DNA of 64,000 nt from Microbulbifer agarilyticus. GTDB lineage: Bacteria; Pseudomonadota; Gammaproteobacteria; Pseudomonadales; Cellvibrionaceae. The stretch covers positions 186,001-250,000 of the forward strand of contig NZ_JAIUZM010000002.1 of assembly GCF_020171345.1 (NCBI RefSeq), read 5' to 3'. Both the position numbers and the translations under genes were made by a program. This document shows, piece by piece, positions 45,801 to 54,807 of the stretch. The notes under the pieces are model-generated. The model worked only from the letters and a program-made list of their open reading frames with translations. It was not told where the DNA came from and ran no database searches. How positions within the stretch are numbered: position 1 is the stretch's first letter; every line of letters starts with the position of its first letter.

Positions 45801-45865
45801 AGATAGACGCTTGAGGTAGGCGCTTGAGATAGGCGCTTGAGATAGGCGTTTGAAATAGACGCTTG
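45801..45865. repeat. 13-bp tandem repeat, five copies
   Basis: Five consecutive 13-base units (consensus AGATAGGCGCTTG) begin at 45801, 45814, 45827, 45840 and 45853, each with zero to two changes. A decayed copy may precede them (CAGGCGCTTTAGTT). They lie in the gap between convergent ung and ygfZ and encode nothing recognisable. Confidence 0.9.
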
Positions 45866-45872
45866 CCCCGGC

Positions 45873-46934
45873 TCACGCCAAGGGGTCGGCATCCGCATCG
45901 TACGGGAGTTCAAGCAGCTCCAGTACTCTTCCATCTTTCAGCTGCAGGCTTTCCCCATCGGCCACTTTGCTCTTGGTCAGTACCGCCAGTAGAGCCGTAT
46001 CGTCTCCCTGAGAGCTGGCCTGCACAATATTGCCAATGCTGGACCCACCCGCCGCGGTAAAGATTTCTTCGCCGGGCGCCGGCAGCTCGCCACCGTCAAT
46101 TTGCGCGCGGTACATGCGTCGCTTGGTTGCCCCCAGATACTGCATACGCGCGACCACTTCCTGTCCGGTGTAGCAGCCTTTCTTGAAACTGACCGCGTCC
46201 AGCAGATGCAGGTTCAGCATCTGCGGGATAAATACTTCGCTGGTGCTGTGATAGACCAGTGGCACGCCGCTGTCGATCAGCTGCAGTAGCCATTGCTGGT
46301 AGCTTCCGGGTTCGGCGCCGTTACTGGCAAGTTTTTGCCAAATGTCTGCTGCTTGTTCCGCGGGTACCTGCAGAACCACATTGCGCTCATTCAGGCCGGC
46401 TGCGAGCGCCGGGTGCCCGTTGTGATCAAAGGCGCGCAACTGGTGAGGGATCAGATCGCTGTCGGGGGTATTCGACAGCGCCAATAGTGTATTGGCTGCC
46501 TGGCAGGCGTCGCGGCCACACAGTGCCAGCCAGCGTTGCGCTTCACTGGTATCACTCAGCTCGGTCTTAAAGAAAACCGCATATTTTTTCAGTGCGGCGA
46601 GGGCGGTGGCTACCAGGTCGCGCGGCATCAGTAAGACAAATTCGCTCTGGGTTAGCTTCAGTGCGAAGAAGGCGCTGATCATGCGGCCTTTGGGGTTACA
46701 GTGGCTGCCCAGTGTCAGCTGCCCGTCTGGCAAGTTGACCAGGTCGCAGGTGAGCTGGCCCTGCAGGAATTTCTGGCTGTCGGGGCCGCTGATCGCAATG
46801 GCGCCCAGCGGGCTCAGGTCGATGAGTCGCAGCGCGCTTTTACTCTCAGGTTCATCCTTGGCGAATTCAGCATATCCGTCCCGCCAGAGGGCGCCCTGGG
46901 TGCTGAGAAAATCCTGCCACTGCTGTTGATTCAT
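45873..46934 (-). CDS. ygfZ: Folate-binding Fe-S cluster protein YgfZ
   Basis: Tetrahydrofolate-dependent factor for assembly or repair of certain Fe-S enzymes. The protein has 353 residues, GcvT-like fold. The diagnostic KGCYTGQE with its conserved Cys is at 252-259, followed by VARMQYLG. Divergent from sdhE, the same neighbourhood as E. coli ygfZ-sdhE-ygfX. Confidence 0.96.
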   Translation of the reverse strand: MNQQQWQDFLSTQGALWRDGYAEFAKDEPESKSALRLIDLSPLGAIAISGPDSQKFLQGQLTCDLVNLPDGQLTLGSHCNPKGRMISAFFALKLTQSEFVLLMPRDLVATALAALKKYAVFFKTELSDTSEAQRWLALCGRDACQAANTLLALSNTPDSDLIPHQLRAFDHNGHPALAAGLNERNVVLQVPAEQAADIWQKLASNGAEPGSYQQWLLQLIDSGVPLVYHSTSEVFIPQMLNLHLLDAVSFKKGCYTGQEVVARMQYLGATKRRMYRAQIDGGELPAPGEEIFTAAGGSSIGNIVQASSQGDDTALLAVLTKSKVADGESLQLKDGRVLELLELPYDADADPLA

Positions 46935-47009
46935 GCTGAACTCGCTGCCTGAGAAATGTACATATGGGCGCCTTCGCGGCGCAACGTGAGCATCTCATAA
47001 TTGGGGGTT

Positions 47010-47039
47010 TTGCGGTTGGATTTCAACTACCGCTATACT
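47010..47039 (+). promoter_or_regulatory. Sigma-70 promoter candidate for sdhE
   Basis: TTGCGG (47010-47015), an 18-base spacer and TATACT (47034-47039), 34 bases before the sdhE ATG. The GCTATACTG context also precedes ffh. Confidence 0.5.
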
Positions 47040-47073
47040 GCGCGCACTTTGAATTGTGGCTTGAGAACGAAGT

Positions 47074-47319
47074 ATGGATCGCAACCGCCTGTTTTGGGCC
47101 AGCCGTCGCGGCATGTTAGAGCTGGATTTGGTGTTGCTGCCGTTTCTGGAGAATGTGTATGACACCCTCTCGGAGGACGATAAGCAGCGATATATCAAGT
47201 TGCTGGATGAGCAGGATCAGGACATGTTTGCCTGGTTCCTGCGTCGTGAAGATCCGCAAGACCCTGAGCTGAAGAAGATTGTCCAGATCATCCGCGACAA
47301 TACCGGTCTCCAGGAATAA
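47074..47319 (+). CDS. sdhE: FAD assembly factor SdhE
   Basis: Small cytoplasmic protein promoting covalent flavinylation of succinate dehydrogenase. The protein has 81 residues. The RGMLELD motif (RGxxE, residues 12-18) and FAWFLRREDPQDPEL are the family marks. It sits beside ygfZ and a ygfX-like gene. No sdh genes are in the window. Confidence 0.96.
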   Translation: MDRNRLFWASRRGMLELDLVLLPFLENVYDTLSEDDKQRYIKLLDEQDQDMFAWFLRREDPQDPELKKIVQIIRDNTGLQE

Positions 47320-47800
47320 TCCCGGGGATACGCGCGCTGCCGGCTCCGGGAAGTCTCCCGGAAGCACCCACGCCCGCGGTGGCAGGGCAGAGGCGCGCGC
47401 GGCGCGTCTCACCTGTGACTTGGTACCGTCACGTTTACTCCGCCTGTGCCTTCTGCTGATTGTTGCCCAGAGCACTCTCCTGTTACTTGTCTCCCGCCTT
47501 CCCTGGTTAGTGGTTTATGCGCTCATACCTGTGGCCTTGCTTTACGGCGTATTTGAATGGCGTCGACTTGGCGCTTCGGTTGGTCGGCTATCTACCGCCG
47601 AGCGGCGCTGGTACTGGCAGGTGAAGGGCGGTGCGCGACGGGAGTTTCGCTTTGTCGGCGAGCTGACCTTGTGGCGCTGGTTGATCGTAATTAACGGCAA
47701 AGATGTTGAGGGGCGCCGTTTGCGCTTGGTGCTGGCGCGAGATGCCGCCACTGCTGATGAGTGGCGGCGGCTATTAGTCGCTTTGCGTTACTCGCGTTGA
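47279..47800 (+). CDS. YgfX-like membrane protein (start uncertain)
   Basis: Probable YgfX/CptA-type protein by position after sdhE and by build: two adjacent hydrophobic helices (LLRLCLLLIVAQSTLLLLV and LPWLVVYALIPVALLYGVF), then a basic beta-rich cytoplasmic domain with RRWYWQVKGGARREFRF and DEWRRLLVAL at the end. The frame opens at a TTG inside sdhE. No ATG or GTG occurs before the helices, and a TTG near 47421 is the main alternative. In E. coli the homologue is described as a membrane toxin-like or SdhE-associated protein. Confidence 0.7.
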   Translation: MSRSSATIPVSRNNPGDTRAAGSGKSPGSTHARGGRAEARAARLTCDLVPSRLLRLCLLLIVAQSTLLLLVSRLPWLVVYALIPVALLYGVFEWRRLGASVGRLSTAERRWYWQVKGGARREFRFVGELTLWRWLIVINGKDVEGRRLRLVLARDAATADEWRRLLVALRYSR

Positions 47801-47841
47801 TTTCGCTCTTGTGCCGCTCAGTGTGGGTTCGTGAGTGTGGC

Positions 47842-49476
47842 TTATGGGCCAATAAAATGCCGCTGGTCGGCAAAATTTTCCGGTACCAGAATGGTATCCA
47901 TGGCCAGTTCCCGCAATCCCGGGTAGTCCAGTGAGTAGTGCAGTCCACGGCTTTCCCGGCGATCCAGTGCAGAGCGGATAATCAGCTCCGATACTACCGC
48001 CAGGTTGCGCAGCTCAATCAGGTCGCTGGTAATCCGGTAATTCGCATAGAACTCCGTGATTTCCTGCTGCAACAGTTTCACCCGGTGCTCCGCCCGCAGT
48101 AGGCGCTTACGGGTCCGCACGATACCTACAAAGTCCCACATAAAGCGGCGCAACTCATCCCAGTTGTGCGAGATCACCACGTCCTCATCGGAATCGGTTA
48201 CCCGTGAAGCATCCCAGGCCAGTGCCTCGCGCGGTGGGGCGACCTCGTCGATGGAACTGTCGATGTGCATGGCTGCAGAGCGCGCGTAAACCACACACTC
48301 GAGCAGCGAGTTGCTGGCCAGGCGGTTGGCGCCGTGCAGGCCGGTAAAAGTGGTCTCACCAATTGCGTAAAGCTGATCCAAATCCGTACGGCCGTGCTCG
48401 TCGACCATCACACCGCCGCAGGTATAGTGCGCGGCGGGAACCACCGGGATGGCCTCGCGGGTGATATCGATGCCGTATTCGAGGCAGCTCTTGTATACGG
48501 TGGGAAAGTGCTCGCGCACAAACTCCGGGTCTTTATGCGAAATATCGAGATACAGGCAATCGGCGCCCAGTCGCTTCATCTCGTGGTCGATGGCGCGGGC
48601 CACGATGTCCCGCGGGGCCAGTTCACCGCGCTTGTCGAAACGATCCATAAAGCGTTTGCCATTGGGCAGCTTTAACAGGGCGCCCTCACCGCGCAGGGCC
48701 TCGGTGATGAGCATGGATTTGGCTTTGGGGTGGTACAGGCAGGTGGGGTGGAACTGGTTGAATTCCATGTTCGCAACCCGGCATCCGGCGCGCCAGGCCA
48801 TGGCGATACCATCGCCGCTGGCGCCATCGGGATTGCTGGTATAGAGGTAGGCTTTGGATGCGCCGCCAGTGGCGAGCACCACCGCGCGCCCCTGGAATAC
48901 CTCAACCTCTTCCGTTTCTTTGTTATGCACATAACATCCGCCGCAGCGGAAGCGACCGGTTTTAGGGTCCGGCTGACGGATCAGGTCCAGGGCAATATGG
49001 TGCTCAAAGCAGTCAATATTTGGGGTGTTGCGGACCCGCTCGAGCAGGGTGCTGTGTACCGCCTGGCCGGTGGCGTCGGCGCTGTGAATAATACGCCGGT
49101 GGCTGTGGCCACCTTCTTTGGTCAGGTGATATTCACCATCTTCTTCGCGGGTGAAATCTACGCCCTGATGAATGAGCCAGTGGACGGCGTCGCGGCTGTT
49201 TTCCACGGTGAAGCGAACCGCGTCGGGGTGGCAGAGTCCTGCTCCTGCATCTAATGTATCCGCTATATGCGCGTCTACAGAGTCGGCCTCGTCCAGTACA
49301 CCAGCGATGCCGCCCTGGGCGAACCAAGTGGAGCCATCTTGCAGGCGCTGTTTGGAAAGCAGCGCCACACGGTGGCGTGCAGCGAGGTGAAGCGCCAGGG
49401 TTAAGCCGGCGGCACCACTGCCTACAACTAGCACATCGTAATTGTTCTCGTTGTAGCTGTTCTCGTTAGGATTCAC
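47842..49476 (-). CDS. nadB: L-aspartate oxidase
   Basis: FAD enzyme oxidising L-aspartate to iminoaspartate, first step of de novo NAD synthesis. The protein has 544 residues. The dinucleotide motif GSGAAG is at 19-24; [29 protein letters not shown] and the C-terminal helical domain are typical of NadB rather than SdhA. The first 13 residues are an Asn/Glu/Tyr-rich stretch. Divergent from rpoE, an arrangement shared with E. coli. Confidence 0.98.
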   Translation of the reverse strand: MNPNENSYNENNYDVLVVGSGAAGLTLALHLAARHRVALLSKQRLQDGSTWFAQGGIAGVLDEADSVDAHIADTLDAGAGLCHPDAVRFTVENSRDAVHWLIHQGVDFTREEDGEYHLTKEGGHSHRRIIHSADATGQAVHSTLLERVRNTPNIDCFEHHIALDLIRQPDPKTGRFRCGGCYVHNKETEEVEVFQGRAVVLATGGASKAYLYTSNPDGASGDGIAMAWRAGCRVANMEFNQFHPTCLYHPKAKSMLITEALRGEGALLKLPNGKRFMDRFDKRGELAPRDIVARAIDHEMKRLGADCLYLDISHKDPEFVREHFPTVYKSCLEYGIDITREAIPVVPAAHYTCGGVMVDEHGRTDLDQLYAIGETTFTGLHGANRLASNSLLECVVYARSAAMHIDSSIDEVAPPREALAWDASRVTDSDEDVVISHNWDELRRFMWDFVGIVRTRKRLLRAEHRVKLLQQEITEFYANYRITSDLIELRNLAVVSELIIRSALDRRESRGLHYSLDYPGLRELAMDTILVPENFADQRHFIGP

Positions 49477-49563
49477 GGGTCCGTTTGCCTTCTCTCTCGT
49501 GGAGTTTTATTCGTCTCAGGGGGCGCGTAGTATACGCCATCTTTAAAAATTACCGATTTGTCA

Positions 49564-49593
49564 GGAACTTATGACCAAAATTTGGTGTCTCGG
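49564..49593 (+). promoter_or_regulatory. Sigma-E-like autoregulatory promoter of rpoE
   Basis: A perfect GGAACTT (49564-49570), a 17-base spacer and TCTCGG (49588-49593), 64 bases upstream of the rpoE ATG. Sigma-E genes are commonly driven by such a promoter. Confidence 0.65.
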
Positions 49594-49656
49594 ACACAAT
49601 AGAAAAAGCATGGCTAAGGCGCTGCGAGGTGTCTGGGCCGCGGTTTGGAGTAGGGG

Positions 49657-50271
49657 ATGACAGGGCAACAGGCGTCACCAAGTGATCGCCAGCTGGTAGA
49701 GCGGGTACAGAAAGGCGACAAGCGAGCCTTCGACCTGCTGGTGTTGAAGTACCAACACAAAATCATGGCGGTGGTTAGCCGCTATATCAACGATCACGCC
49801 GAAGTGCATGATGTGGTGCAGGAAGCGTTTATCAAGGCTTACCGGGCGCTGGGCAATTTCCGTGGGGAGAGTGCCTTTTATACCTGGATGTATCGCATCG
49901 CGATTAATACCGCCAAAAACCACCTCGTTTCTCGCAGTCGCCGTCCCCCTTCATCGGATGTGGATCTGGAAGACGCCGAATTCTATTCCGGCGCCGACTT
50001 GTTGCGCGATAACGAAACGCCAGAGAACCAGTTGTTCCGTGATCAACTGGAAGCGGCGGTGCACCAGGCAATCCGCGAACTGCCAGAAGATCTGCGCTCA
50101 GCCGTTACCCTGCGCGAGATGGAGGGGCTGAGCTACGAGGAAATCGCCGAGGTCATGGGGTGTCCAGTGGGCACCGTGCGCTCGCGTATTTTCCGCGCGC
50201 GGGAGGCCATTGATCGCGCGGTACAAGCGACCATGGCCGGTGAGCCCGAATCCGTTGACGGGCGCAGCTAG
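49657..50271 (+). CDS. rpoE: RNA polymerase sigma-E factor (RpoE/AlgU)
   Basis: ECF sigma factor for envelope stress. The protein has 204 residues. Region 2 (DLLVLKYQHKIMAVVSRYI to RGESAFYTWMYRIAINTAKN) and region 4 (LREMEGLSYEEIAEVMGCPVGTVRSRIFRAREAI) are intact and close to AlgU. It heads the rseA-rseB-rseC cluster; rseP for signal release is at 6.1 kb. A sigma-E-like promoter precedes it. The 239-base gap to rseA is unusually long. Confidence 0.98.
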   Translation: MTGQQASPSDRQLVERVQKGDKRAFDLLVLKYQHKIMAVVSRYINDHAEVHDVVQEAFIKAYRALGNFRGESAFYTWMYRIAINTAKNHLVSRSRRPPSSDVDLEDAEFYSGADLLRDNETPENQLFRDQLEAAVHQAIRELPEDLRSAVTLREMEGLSYEEIAEVMGCPVGTVRSRIFRAREAIDRAVQATMAGEPESVDGRS

Positions 50272-50418
50272 TTTGGCCGAGTCCGGCAGGTGGTCATTTT
50301 TTAATCTATTTTGTTTTATCGGGATAGCTTGTCGAGAGGTTTCTGGCCTAAATCCAGAGCCTGACCGGGACGACAGGTAAAAATATCGACGAATTCACAC
50401 AAAATTTGTCTGCTAGGT

Positions 50419-50446
50419 AAAACTTTTTTGCGAAGCCCGGGTCTGA
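50419..50446 (+). promoter_or_regulatory. Sigma-E-like promoter for rseA
   Basis: AAAACTT (50419-50425), a 16-base spacer and a perfect TCTGA (50442-50446), 65 bases before the rseA ATG. Two mismatches lie at the 5' side of the -35. It would give the anti-sigma genes their own sigma-E-dependent start. Confidence 0.5.
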
Positions 50447-50510
50447 CGTATTAACAAACAGGGTGTGAACTAGCGCCCAAAGAATTGCACTGAGAAGAGG
50501 GTTTACCCGT

Positions 50511-51206
50511 ATGTCCCACGGGAGTCATCAACAGCGCCTGAATGAATCGCTATCCGCATTAATGGATGGCGAGGCCAACGAGTTGGAAATTCAGCGCCTG
50601 CTCAAAGAGTCTGACGCCAGCGGTGCTTCAGACGGTGAGTTGGGTCACCGCTGGTCTCGCTACCAGTTGGCCGCCAGCGTGATGCGTGGTGAAAAGGTGG
50701 CGCCGGTGGATATGGGGCTCGCCGCGAGTATTTCTGCAGCGATTGCCGACGAGCCGTCGCTGGAGTCTGCACAGCAGGCTTCGGCGAACGATGCGGGTAA
50801 TGGCCAAGCGAGAAGCCGTTGGTGGCGTCCACTCTCTCGCGGCGCCGTGGCCGCGACCGTGGCATTTGCCGCCATTTTGGGGGTGCAACAGATGCAGGCC
50901 CCGCAAGTGCAGGGTGATCTGGTAGCGGAAGTTGAGGCTCCCCAGCCCCAGCCAGTGACTACCAATCCGCAACCCGGTAGATTTTTGACCCCGACATTGA
51001 ATACGCGCGCGGTAAGCACCGCACCACAGCTGGTACCCGAGCAACGGGTTGGCCCGGCTCCTCAGGTGCAGGTTGTGCCCACGCCAGAACTGATGCGACA
51101 TTTGAATCGGGTAATGGTTGAACACTCAGAGCAGGCCGCTCGTATTGGTAGCCAGGGTATGGTTCCTCATGCTCGGGCAACCTATGGGGAGCGCCCATCG
51201 GAGTAA
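50511..51206 (+). CDS. rseA: Anti-sigma-E factor RseA/MucA
   Basis: Inner-membrane anti-sigma factor holding sigma-E until cleaved by a DegS-type protease and RseP. The protein has 231 residues. The N-terminal anti-sigma domain has NESLSALMDGEANELEIQRLL and a WSRYQLAASVMRGE helix, a single membrane helix is near 108-126 (GAVAATVAFAAILGVQQMQ), and the periplasmic tail is long and Pro/Gln-rich. The C-terminal GMVPHARATY stretch resembles MucA. Longer than MucA (194 residues) through the linker. Confidence 0.93.
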   Translation: MSHGSHQQRLNESLSALMDGEANELEIQRLLKESDASGASDGELGHRWSRYQLAASVMRGEKVAPVDMGLAASISAAIADEPSLESAQQASANDAGNGQARSRWWRPLSRGAVAATVAFAAILGVQQMQAPQVQGDLVAEVEAPQPQPVTTNPQPGRFLTPTLNTRAVSTAPQLVPEQRVGPAPQVQVVPTPELMRHLNRVMVEHSEQAARIGSQGMVPHARATYGERPSE

Positions 51207-51258
51207 TGGCGGCTGCCGGAGGTGCCTCCGGTTGTCTCGTTGTTGAGCAACACAAAGC

Positions 51259-52308
51259 ATGACCATGGAAAAACTGATTTTTCGTATCCCTCGCAAAGCC
51301 AACAGTTCGCTGTTGGCTTTTTTACTATTAGCCTCGCCACTGGGCTTCGCCCAGGACAATGCGCCAGCGGACGATCAATCGACACCGCAAGAGGCTCCCC
51401 ATCAGGTTCCTCAGCAAGCCCCTGAGGAGATCCCGCAAGATGCCCGGGACGCCACGGCGAGTGAGGCAACCCGTGTGTTGCTGGCGCGGCTCGCACAGGC
51501 GGTCGCCAACCTCGAGTATCGAGGGTTGGTAACCTTTGAGCATGTGGGCTCCATGGAAACCCTGGAAGTCGTGCACGGTATTCGCGATGGCGAGCAGGTC
51601 GAGCGTATTCGCTATCTGACCGGCAGTCCCCGCGAGAAGGTGACCCGTAGCGGAGACGAACAGTGTCGCTCCAGCGGCAGCGTATTTCCCCGTTCCGGCC
51701 TGCTGAGCGCCGCTGGGCTGCAAACTGTTCAATCCAATTATGCGTTTTTGATCCGCGGAGAAGAGCGTGTCGCAGACCGCGAGGCGATCGTACTTGAGGC
51801 TCGCCCACGGGACCTGCACCGCTTTGGGATGGTGATCAGTGTCGACAAGGAAACCGGCTTGCCACTCAAATCCATGCTGATTGCCCCGGCGGGACGGGTT
51901 CTCGAGCGCTTTCAGTTTGTCGAGCTGGATCTGACACCGGTAACCGACGATGAGTTGAAGCCTCAGACCCCCTCGACAGAGCCAAGTACCGGTGACGAAG
52001 CGGCAAAATGTGCGACTGTGGAAAGTCGCTGGCGTCTCGGTTGGGCACCCAGCGGTTTTAAACCGGTTGCCGTACAGGCGTTAAGCGATGGGCAAATGCT
52101 GGTATTTAGTGACGGCCTGAGTGCATTCACCGTGTTTGTGCAGCAGCTGCCGGAAATGAACTACAAGGGGCGCGCCGTGCGCGGCGCCACCGTGGCTTAC
52201 ATGGACCATATCGATGTCAATGGTGCACGTTACACCGTGACAGTGGTGGGTGAAATCCCCGACAATACCGCGCAATTGGTGGCCAAAGCGGTCACCGAGG
52301 CAAACTGA
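51259..52308 (+). CDS. rseB: Sigma-E regulatory protein RseB/MucB
   Basis: Periplasmic protein binding the RseA tail and shielding it from proteolysis; senses mislocalised lipopolysaccharide or lipoproteins in E. coli. The protein has 349 residues: a signal peptide ending GFAQDN, a Gln/Pro/Glu-rich linker of about 40 residues not seen in E. coli, then the LolA-like domain (LARLAQAVANLEYRGLVTFEH) and the C-terminal RseA-binding domain with WAPSGFKPV and FSDGLSAFTVFV. Confidence 0.95.
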   Translation: MTMEKLIFRIPRKANSSLLAFLLLASPLGFAQDNAPADDQSTPQEAPHQVPQQAPEEIPQDARDATASEATRVLLARLAQAVANLEYRGLVTFEHVGSMETLEVVHGIRDGEQVERIRYLTGSPREKVTRSGDEQCRSSGSVFPRSGLLSAAGLQTVQSNYAFLIRGEERVADREAIVLEARPRDLHRFGMVISVDKETGLPLKSMLIAPAGRVLERFQFVELDLTPVTDDELKPQTPSTEPSTGDEAAKCATVESRWRLGWAPSGFKPVAVQALSDGQMLVFSDGLSAFTVFVQQLPEMNYKGRAVRGATVAYMDHIDVNGARYTVTVVGEIPDNTAQLVAKAVTEAN

Positions 52309-52345
52309 CGGCGTGGACTGAGCGGATAGTACGGTAAGGCACGGC

Positions 52346-52819
52346 ATGATCGAAGAGCGCGGAAAAGTGGTCGCCGTTGACGGCGAATCGATTTGGGTGG
52401 AAACCGTTCAGCGCAGCGGTTGCCACGGTTGCGCGGCCAAGTCGGGATGTGGCACCGGGTTGCTTGGCGACTTCTGGGCAAGCGCTTCCCGGGTGCGTGT
52501 ACAACTTCCTCCGGCAGAATCTCAGGCGGTGCAGCTGCACGACACTGTAGTGATTGGGATTGGTGAGCGAGTGCTGGCGAGTAGCGCGCTGGTGGTTTAT
52601 CTGGTGCCGCTGGTACTTTTGGTTGCCGGCGCGTTGGCTGGGCAGGCGTTGGGCTCTGAGCCGCTGGCGATAGCCGGTGCACTGCTCGGTTTGTTTGCCG
52701 GCGCCCTGGCGATTCGTACATACAGTTACCTGCGCCGCGGCGATGCGGCCCTTGAGCCTGTGTATCTGCGCCGAGAACAACGCAATCCCTGCGCAATTCC
52801 TATTGCCCCAGTGAGCTGA
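52346..52819 (+). CDS. rseC: Sigma-E regulatory protein RseC/MucC
   Basis: Inner-membrane protein of 157 residues. The N-terminal Cys-rich segment has Cys26, Cys29 and Cys35 (SGCHGCAAKSGCGTG), followed by two membrane helices (about 75-95 and 100-118). Usual fourth gene of the rpoE operon; its relatives are tied to Rnf/SoxR reduction or sigma-E modulation. The exact role here is open. Confidence 0.94.
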   Translation: MIEERGKVVAVDGESIWVETVQRSGCHGCAAKSGCGTGLLGDFWASASRVRVQLPPAESQAVQLHDTVVIGIGERVLASSALVVYLVPLVLLVAGALAGQALGSEPLAIAGALLGLFAGALAIRTYSYLRRGDAALEPVYLRREQRNPCAIPIAPVS

Positions 52820-53018
52820 GCCCGTGCGCGGGTCTTGCTCTGCCTGAGTGCCTGCTTTGCCGTTTCTCACTGTTCTCTGAGCATTCCCTAATTTCTCGCA
52901 GATTTCTCGCTGCTTCAGCGGGCTTTTCTCTGCTACCTCACAAACTGTTTCTACACTGAAGGTGACCCATTGGCCGGCCCGCTCCGGGCATGACGGATAC
53001 CAATAAGAGGAAACAAGG

Positions 53019-53999
53019 ATGGCAGGGCAAAGGGAGTTAGACCGGGTTCAAGCCTTCGAAGGCCGCTGCTACGCGGAGAGTTGGCCGCTAAAAACCACCT
53101 TCGTGATTTCCCGAGGAGCTCGCAGTGAGGCGCGGGTGGTTGTGGTGGAAGTTGAAGCGGAGGGGGTTGCTGGCGTGGGCGAGTGCACTCCATATCCTCG
53201 CTATGGAGAAAGCTTGGAATCCGTGCTGGCAGAAGTCACTTCGGTGTTGCCGGCATTGCGCCAGGGAATCTCGCGCAGCCAGTTGCAGGAAGTCATGCCT
53301 GCGGGGGCGGCGCGTAATGCGGTAGATTGTGCGATGGCCAACTGGGCAGAGAAAAGGCACCGTCAGAGTTTTGCCGGGCCTGAGTCTTTGCCTACCGTGC
53401 AAACTCTGGTGATTGCCGCTCCGGGCGATATGGCGGAGGCGGCGAGTGCCGCCGAGCAGTCCGGTGTCACCGTACTCAAACTCAAGCTTGACCATAAGCA
53501 GGTGCTGGAAAGAGTGGCGGCAGTGCGCGCCGCTGCGCCCGCCTGTGAGCTGGTGATCGATGCCAATGAGGCTTGGTCCGCCGATGGCTTGCCCGCTCTG
53601 TGTGACGCGCTTGCGAAGCAGGGCGTGTCCATGCTGGAGCAACCGCTGCCTGCGGGGGATGACCGCGCCCTCGCAAATTTTACCCACCCCATCCCCATCT
53701 GTGCCGATGAGAGTTGTCACACCCGGGCGGACTTACCGCGGCTCGCGGGGCTGTACGAGATGGTCAATATCAAACTGGATAAAACGGGCGGACTCTGGGA
53801 GGCGCTGCTCCTCGCAGACGCTGCACGTACCCATGGGTTTGAGGTCATGCTGGGCTGTATGCTGTGTACCTCACGGGCAATTCGCGCCGCCTGGCCGCTG
53901 GGGCAGGGGGCGCGGTTTGTAGACCTGGATGGCCCTACCTGGCTGGCAAAGGATGTCGACCCGCTGCAGTTCTTTCACGGAAGGGTGTACTGGACCTGA
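53019..53999 (+). CDS. L-Ala-D/L-Glu epimerase-type dipeptide epimerase
   Basis: Enolase-superfamily enzyme converting murein-derived L-Ala-D-Glu to L-Ala-L-Glu. The protein has 326 residues. The catalytic KLK is at 154-156, metal ligands at Asp181 (DANEAW), Glu207 (EQPL) and Asp230 (CADES), and the second catalytic Lys at 252 (NIKLDK). The C-terminal capping motif is MLGCMLCTS. The neighbour MpaA releases its substrate, the same pairing as E. coli ycjG-mpaA. The exact dipeptide range is inferred. Confidence 0.92.
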   Translation: MAGQRELDRVQAFEGRCYAESWPLKTTFVISRGARSEARVVVVEVEAEGVAGVGECTPYPRYGESLESVLAEVTSVLPALRQGISRSQLQEVMPAGAARNAVDCAMANWAEKRHRQSFAGPESLPTVQTLVIAAPGDMAEAASAAEQSGVTVLKLKLDHKQVLERVAAVRAAAPACELVIDANEAWSADGLPALCDALAKQGVSMLEQPLPAGDDRALANFTHPIPICADESCHTRADLPRLAGLYEMVNIKLDKTGGLWEALLLADAARTHGFEVMLGCMLCTSRAIRAAWPLGQGARFVDLDGPTWLAKDVDPLQFFHGRVYWT

Positions 54000-54026
54000 A
54001 GCGCGTGTCGCGCTGCAGGTGAGGTT

Positions 54027-54773
54027 TCAAGGCTGGTAGCAGAGTAAATCTGTCATCACCTGCAGGTAGTCCTCAGTCGCTGCATCGGTGGAAATGGGCG
54101 GGAACTCCAGGGTGATACAGGGATGCTGGTGTTCGGCGCACCAGGTACCGAAAGATCCCGGTGTCTGGTAGCCAAGTTCACATACCAGTGGCAGCTCGAT
54201 ACGTTCCGCTAGCCAGTGGCCGAGGGGGCTTTGCAAGGGGTCTTCGACACAGGCCAGTGGCTCGTGAATAGACACGATCCAGGCCGGGTCCAATTCCCTG
54301 ACTAACCGGCAAAGTGCCTGGGTTTCCGGTTCTGATCCAGGTCGCTCGCCAGTGGAGAGGAAAACATCGCGTTCTTCCGCCGCGTTGTTCCACCGATATA
54401 CGGTGCCGTTCGGCTGCCAGTTAATGGTGGCGAAGTTGCGATTCAGGTCGACGCCGTGGGCGTTGCAGCGGGTGCCAAGCTGGCAGCCGTCTGGGTTGAC
54501 CGCCAGTATGACATGGTGGCGCCGGAGCCCCGCTTCCAGCGCGCGCAGTGCGCAGGAAAGTGTGACCACTGCGGTCACTTCGTCCCCATGTGTGCCGGCC
54601 ATCACGATACCCGAATGTTCGTCGGGCTTTTCTGCCGGGAAGTAGTAGAGCGGCGCGCCCAGCACCGACTCCCCATACCGCTGTCGCTGCGCATGGAATT
54701 GGCCGCGCTGCGGGCGGGGGCGCAGTTGTGCAGGGGCAGGATGTTTGTGAACCGGCAGTTTCTGGGTGCTCAT
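54027..54773 (-). CDS. mpaA: Murein tripeptide amidase MpaA-like M14 carboxypeptidase
   Basis: Zinc peptidase that cuts the gamma-D-Glu-DAP bond of murein tripeptide. The protein has 248 residues. Zinc ligands His62 and Glu65 lie in THGDE and His170 in SIHEPL; the catalytic Glu223 is in TLEFPP. NPDGCQLGTRCNAHGVDLNRNF is the M14 substrate-binding signature. Convergent with the dipeptide epimerase across 27 bases, together forming a murein-peptide recycling pair. Confidence 0.9.
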   Translation of the reverse strand: MSTQKLPVHKHPAPAQLRPRPQRGQFHAQRQRYGESVLGAPLYYFPAEKPDEHSGIVMAGTHGDEVTAVVTLSCALRALEAGLRRHHVILAVNPDGCQLGTRCNAHGVDLNRNFATINWQPNGTVYRWNNAAEERDVFLSTGERPGSEPETQALCRLVRELDPAWIVSIHEPLACVEDPLQSPLGHWLAERIELPLVCELGYQTPGSFGTWCAEHQHPCITLEFPPISTDAATEDYLQVMTDLLCYQP

Positions 54774-54807
54774 GCAATCCTTAACACTGATTTACACTAA
54801 AGAATGC

